From the NCBI GenBank assembly GCA_024734555.1, contig JANPWX010000161.1, positions 1,852,640-1,916,639 on the forward strand: a stretch of DNA of 64,000 nucleotides. Reading direction: 5' to 3'. A program made the position numbers and the translations under genes. This stretch comes from Trochalopteron elliotii. Taxonomy: Eukaryota > Chordata > Aves > Passeriformes > Leiothrichidae. The stretch's first letter is position 1; each line of letters starts with the position of its first letter. Shown here piece by piece: positions 59,401 to 64,000 of the stretch. The notes under the pieces were generated by a model. That model saw nothing but the letters and a program-made list of their open reading frames with translations. It ran no database searches and was not told where the DNA came from.

Positions 59401-61978
59401 TCCATTCTCACATTACTCTGGGGCAAAAGGGCAATTGGAGAACAATCAGAGCAGCAGGTTTCCACCCCACACGGGGGGACAATGCCCCAGACTGCACACA
59501 GAGCCTTTTGCTGCTGCTGTCCTGAGACCACTGGTGCCCCCCAGCCCAGCCTCACCTCTACAGCATAGACAACAGCTGTCACTGCCTCCTCGGTGACATT
59601 GTCCAGCCCGTGCTCGTAGGCAGTGACAATCATCCTTCCTTCCAGCTGGCCACGTGTTGGGAGCATCATGGTGTGAGAGCACAGCTTCAAATCATCATCC
59701 TCCTGAGGATCCTTGGCCACAAACTGCTGGGCTCCCGACAGCGGGTTCTGAGGCTGGAACCGGTGCTGTCACGAACACAACATTAAAGCCTAAGATAATA
59801 TTCACTGAGAGCCTTTGGTTCATCAGGGGGACAGCCCTTCTCCAGTCAGAAAGCATACACCTATAAAAAATCCTCCCCAGTGACTTGTGACTCAAGAATT
59901 TGCTAAGTCAGTGCTGGTATCCTTTCACTGGACTTGTCCAGCAACACCCCAAATCACCTGAGCTTTGGGTATCCACAACACACTGCAGCAAAAAGTTCTA
60001 CACACCACATGAAGACTCACCTGCTCTGGTCTGCTCTGTACCTCCCCACCTGCTAGATTTGTTTGATTCTCCTGGGAGTCTCAAATGTGGTCAGTGACTG
60101 TCCTTTTTATCTCCTTTCACACTACCCAAGCCAGTGACTGGACTTTCATGTCTCTCAAATACCTTCCATGTGGAAGAGTTCTCATCTATTTAGTCATTTC
60201 TTGTACAGAAGGGTGTATTTTTACTTACTATCTGTACAGTTTTCCTCCAGATTAAAACCCATGATCCTAAATTTGTGTGGTTGATTCTTACATTTCTCTA
60301 ATGCTTTGAACTCAGCCCAATTTCAGCACTAATTTCATACTCCAGTCTCCCTGTGTACTTCCACTACTCTAAGCAGAGCTGTGTTAGAGAGCAGCCACTG
60401 AGATGGATTATGACTATTTTTCAGAACTGACTTGGTTATTTAGGGAAAAAACTCATCACAGAACAGGAATTCATACCAGAAGGTGGCATTTCCCAGGCCA
60501 CTTGTATTCCAGCACGAATCCTTGGCTGCATTGTGTCTCAGGCTCTGAGCACCTGTGATGCCTCCTCAGTCCCCAGATAAAGGGGGGAACAAAGTAAATG
60601 GAAATTATTGATCCTCGAGCCCAGCCATGTGCTTGGCCCAGCTCTAACCCACAAGGGAACAAGACTCATCATACTCTCACAACTCCTGGCCCTCTCCTCT
60701 CCAGTGGCTCTGGAATGGAGATTGCTGCAAGGCTCTTATGGGGCACCAGGACAAACACCTACTTTAAATATGAACAGTGAACATGCAGCAAAGTGGATTT
60801 CTCACATCTTAGTTTCAGGGGAGAAAGAGGGGCTGCTTTAGTCAAAGGACAATGTGGCATTTAACTCAGAGTGAAAAACCAATCCACCCACTGCTGATGT
60901 GAAAGCAGGTTTCCCTCCCCATAATTCTAAAGATTTATGCTTTCATTACAGGAAAGTCACATGCCTGGAAAAAAAGACCTTCAAAACGTAAGCAACTCTC
61001 AAGAGGAATGTGGTTTGGGAGAGAAGAGGCCAACTGGAATCGACCTGTGGTCATTCACAGCTGTTATTCTGACCAGTGATGGAAACATTTCAAAATACCA
61101 AAGCACTTCCAAGTTCACACTACTCAGGAATTCCACTAGTACCAGACAAACCCAATAATCATAACATGCACTTCATACAGTGCTTACTGCCAAGCATTCC
61201 TGAACGTGTGTACAAACACACACTGGAAATCTGGTGTATCCTTGGGGTAATGAGTAAGTCAAATTCTAAGACTTTGACTACACCACAACTTACTGCTCAA
61301 ACTCTCATCTACTGAACTCAGGAGTTACAGTGAAGTTTTGAGAAAGGCAAGGTAACACAGACTGAATTCAGAACATCACGATTCAGGTTGTAGCTGTAAG
61401 CACTGCAAAGTAATTCGACAATTTCTAAACACAAGGAGCCCCCAGCTGGACTTGCATTGCTTTGGAACACTGTTCTGTGAGGAACACACAGAGTGCCCAA
61501 CCACAGCCCCTGCAAGGGCACTGTGCACCTTACCAAACCCTGCCTGTTGAAGAGAGTGCCTCATCCCAAATCTGTCACACCAGGCCCCCTGCACACTGCT
61601 CTGGCAGCACAGAAACACTGCACAACAGGGGTGTGACAGCAGTGGGTGGATGTACAGAGCCTTTGCTGCAAACTGAACTGCATCTTGCATGTTTCTGTGT
61701 CACCTACCAGAAGACAGCACCAGCAGTTTCAGTTCTGGAAAAAACCTGACCTTCTGAAAACATTACACCCAAGGAATATCTTGCTTCTAACACTTTGAGA
61801 GTAGAGTCAGAGAATTCTGACTGCCTGAAGAAATAGTAAATCACTTGCTTTAAGAATTTGGCAGACGTGTAAAGACTTACATCAAACTTTTGGCGAACCG
61901 AAGAAATCTTTTTCTTCCCTTTGGGTTTTCCAGGTTTAGTTGCAGAGCCACCTGGCCAGGGCAGAGATCCAGCACCTT
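56272..61978 (-). CDS. TADA1: TADA1 (SAGA transcriptional adaptor 1), 3' five exons, 5' end outside window
   Basis: Exons 61978-61881, 59765-59556, 58561-58410, 57538-57376 and 56424-56272 join in phase and encode the last 258 residues (whole protein about 335 in human). TADA1 is a core subunit of the SAGA histone acetyltransferase co-activator. Visible landmarks in order: [20 protein letters not shown]; a basic KGKKK patch; [20 protein letters not shown] followed by a helix-rich stretch through AVVYAVENHLKDIL, which I infer to be the histone-fold region known for Ada1 proteins; [13 protein letters not shown]; a variable Pro-rich linker; and C-terminal [19 protein letters not shown] to KEGLLLC. 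Near identity to the mammalian protein outside the linker makes the call secure. The first roughly 77 residues were not found up to base 64000. No disabling change was seen. Confidence 0.96.
57376..57538 (-). CDS. TADA1: TADA1 internal exon (Pro-rich linker)
   Basis: 163 nt, GC-rich at its start. It encodes a variable Pro/Ala/Ser linker followed by the conserved [19 protein letters not shown] and [10 protein letters not shown]. Acceptor CTGCCCCCAG, donor CAG|GTAAGC. Confidence 0.94.
58410..58561 (-). CDS. TADA1: TADA1 internal exon
   Basis: 152 nt, [17 protein letters not shown] to NNLIE plus two bases. Acceptor TCGTTGCAG, donor TG|GTAAGG. The split codon becomes Cys when joined to the next exon, where human has Ser. 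Confidence 0.95.
59556..59765 (-). CDS. TADA1: TADA1 internal exon
   Basis: 210 nt, exactly 70 codons in phase 0 at both ends, from [15 protein letters not shown] to VVYAVE. Acceptor GTGACAG, donor GTGAGG. It carries the start of the inferred histone-fold region. Confidence 0.95.
61881..61978 (-). CDS. TADA1: TADA1 internal exon (first in window)
   Basis: 98 nt. The acceptor TTTGTAG is preceded by a T-rich tract; entry is in phase 1, completing a Glu codon. It ends KFD at donor GTAAGT. The entry phase requires a further upstream coding exon that is not in this window. Confidence 0.93.
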
Positions 61979-61987
61979 CTACAAATT

Positions 61988-62047
61988 GAAAAAAAAATAA
62001 TAAAACGAACAAACGAACCCCCAACAAAACAAACAAACAAAAAAAAG
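61988..62047. repeat. A/AAC-rich tract next to a TADA1 splice acceptor
   Basis: Runs of A with AAAC units. On the minus strand this is the T-rich polypyrimidine tract feeding the acceptor of the TADA1 exon at 61978. Confidence 0.85.
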
Positions 62048-63561
62048 ACCCAAAACCACTCCTTGTTGCTGATTTAGGGTCAGGATGAAACCCTCAACAT
62101 TTGGCCACCTGCTAGGGCCCAACCCCAAATCCACAGCCATAGCACAGAGGAAGGTCTTTTGAGGGGAGAACACTTTTGGCAGCCCCTCCCTTCCTTTGTC
62201 AGCCCCTTGCTACTTTGGCTCAATCACAACACCCATGACTTATGCAGCAATTTCTGTCCACACACCACACAAAACCCATGGTGGAAGAAGAGAAAGAAGC
62301 ACAGCCTGTAAGAAAACCCAAAAGGAAGGAACAAGCCATTTGTTCCATCAGGAAGGTAAGAGCTTGCCTGGAGGAGGGTTCTCCTCTCACCCACTCCTGG
62401 ATCAGGTCAGATGCTAAACCATCTGAATTGAATAGTCTGACTCCCCAGTTCTCCTTTTGCTTCAGCAAGCTTTGTCAGGGATCCTTATTAAACACCACAG
62501 CTGATTGCTCTGTTACACTGCAGAGAAGGAGAGGAGGGAAGAACTGCAGAGGCCACTGAGCTCAGGAGCAGGACATCACTGATGTGACCAGTGAGCAAAC
62601 AGCTGAAAAAGAGGGTCCTGTTTAGTATCAATAAATAACCACATTTGGTCACATCATCAGCTCAAAAGTCCAGTGAATGCTGTCTGAGCTACAGCAGCCA
62701 AACCACTTCCTGATAATCACACAGCTCTTGGCAAGGACAGCCTAGCAAATTTCCTGCTGACTGGTTTACAGCATCTATGAGCAGTTAATTGCTTCAGGAA
62801 CATTGGCTAAGGACAGCACTGCACTGGATGTGTGTGTGCTTGCTGACAGAACAAATGCAACCCAGAGACTGGACAGCCCTCTCGTGGCTACAGAGCAGCC
62901 CCTGCTGTGTGCTCCAGCACCCTCCTCCCCCAGCTTGGCATCCTTTTCCTTTGGAGCAGAGCATGCCCTGGGCATGTCCCACCTCCAGGGACACGGACAA
63001 CTCAGCTCTGAAGGGACTTCTGCTGCCTCTGAAGCAGAGGCTGGAGCTCTGCTGCCAGGCAATTCTGACAGCACAACAATATCCTGGACATTCCCAGGCC
63101 ACACCTCAGACAGAATTTGCCATTTCCTCTAGACAGGGACAAGAAGTGACAGCAGCCTTTCCACATCTCACCACCCACAACCTGGCTGGCCCCAGTGAGC
63201 ACTGACCAACACCCAGCTGTGGTTCTCTCCTGCTCCCACAGTTTCCACCAGCTTCACACCAATCTGTGGGTTTATCTCTGGCTGTCCCAACCATGCTTAC
63301 TTTGCTGTAACCAAGAATTAACTGTTTAACCTGCTGTAGTCAGGAATTCATAGACACAGTTCTACCACAGCCCTGTTTGTGAGGAATGAGGCTGGCTAGA
63401 AGTCCTTGTCTTGGGGGAGCTTTGCACACCCATGGCTGGAGCACAAGCACTCTGTCCTCTGCTATGGAAAAAAAAAAAATTCTAACAGGATCAGGCTCAA
63501 CTAGAGGATTCAGGTGAAGTTTTTGAATGGTCAGCTGCTAAAAAGGGATTAGAAACAACCT

Positions 63562-63575
63562 ACACACACACACAC
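63562..63575. repeat. (AC)7 microsatellite
   Basis: Seven AC units in the TADA1 upstream intron. Confidence 0.9.
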
Positions 63576-64000
63576 AGAGATGGCACATTCTCCCTATATA
63601 AAAAAAAAAAAGTTGACCAAGAAGTTCAGCTACATCCTATTGGAGAGGAGGAAACCTGCAGTGTACAAACCCTGTTGTCAAAATCCACTGGTCAATTTAA
63701 GAAATTAAAAGATAATAAATGAAATCCCCCCAAAAATCATAAGGCTGGTGTCACTGCTCATCAATACATCACAGGAGAGGCCCTAATAGTGGGGGATAGG
63801 AAACCACTGTGGAGAACCACATCAAGTCTCACACAGCTCCTTCACAGCCTCATTTATGACCAGAGAAAGTGCAATGGATGGAGATGGAAATTGAAAACAC
63901 CCTTTTCTCTGACAATGTTCTACAGATATAATAGGTTACAGCCAAGGAATTTTTAAAATACCTTTTTTAAAATAGTAATACCATAGCTTGTAAATTAAGT

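Larger units (their letters stand above)
61979..64000 (-). other. TADA1 intron running off the window
   Basis: The exon at 61978 enters in phase 1, so coding sequence must continue upstream. I looked for codons of the conserved N-terminal region on the minus strand to base 64000 and did not find them. Only simple repeats are visible. Confidence 0.75.

Noticed and set aside
1..64000. CRISPR arrays, bacterial operons, phage or toxin systems
   Set aside because: Spliced vertebrate genes and avian retroelements throughout; no direct-repeat/spacer arrays or clustered intact bacterial-type frames.

Overview
This is vertebrate, almost certainly songbird (passerine), nuclear DNA. Three multi-exon genes with GT-AG introns, CR1 LINE 3' ends, solo retroviral LTRs and a tRNA-headed/CR1-tailed SINE of the kind I recall from passerines (TguSINE1) support this. 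There are no bacterial-style genes, operons or CRISPR arrays. Most open frames in the window are chance or antisense frames in non-coding DNA.

All three genes lie on the minus strand. From left to right: TNFSF18 (GITR ligand) has three coding exons at 8210-8049, 5912-5882 and 4580-4231. TNFSF4 (OX40 ligand) has three at 32526-32329, 27820-27778 and 26362-26013. The 3' part of TADA1, a SAGA co-activator subunit, has five exons between 61978 and 56272; its 5' exons were not found and should lie beyond base 64000. I derived every splice junction by hand from AG/GT sites and codon phase. The two TNF ligand genes share exon architecture: intron phases 0 then 1, and a 350-nt last coding exon. This fits descent by tandem duplication. 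Both encode intact type II membrane proteins, probably acting in T-cell co-stimulation.

Non-genic layout: 1-4230 is 3' flank of TNFSF18. 8330-25600 is intergenic, with two CR1 fragments and a poly(A)-tailed segment. 32700-56000 is a roughly 23-kb intergenic block holding an orphan CpG island (about 40.1-40.5 kb), two opposite-facing copies of one LTR family (37.5 and 46.8 kb), a perfect interstitial telomere array (45772-45903), a CR1 reverse-transcriptase fossil split by the second LTR, and a SINE at 54.2 kb. A third LTR of the family sits in TNFSF18 intron 2.

I found no clearly new biological system. The best leads are a phase-compatible 93-nt candidate cassette exon in TNFSF4 intron 2, a sense-oriented LTR with an intact poly(A) signal just after TNFSF18 exon 2, the uninterrupted 22-unit telomere array, and the orphan CpG island with a 178-codon frame.
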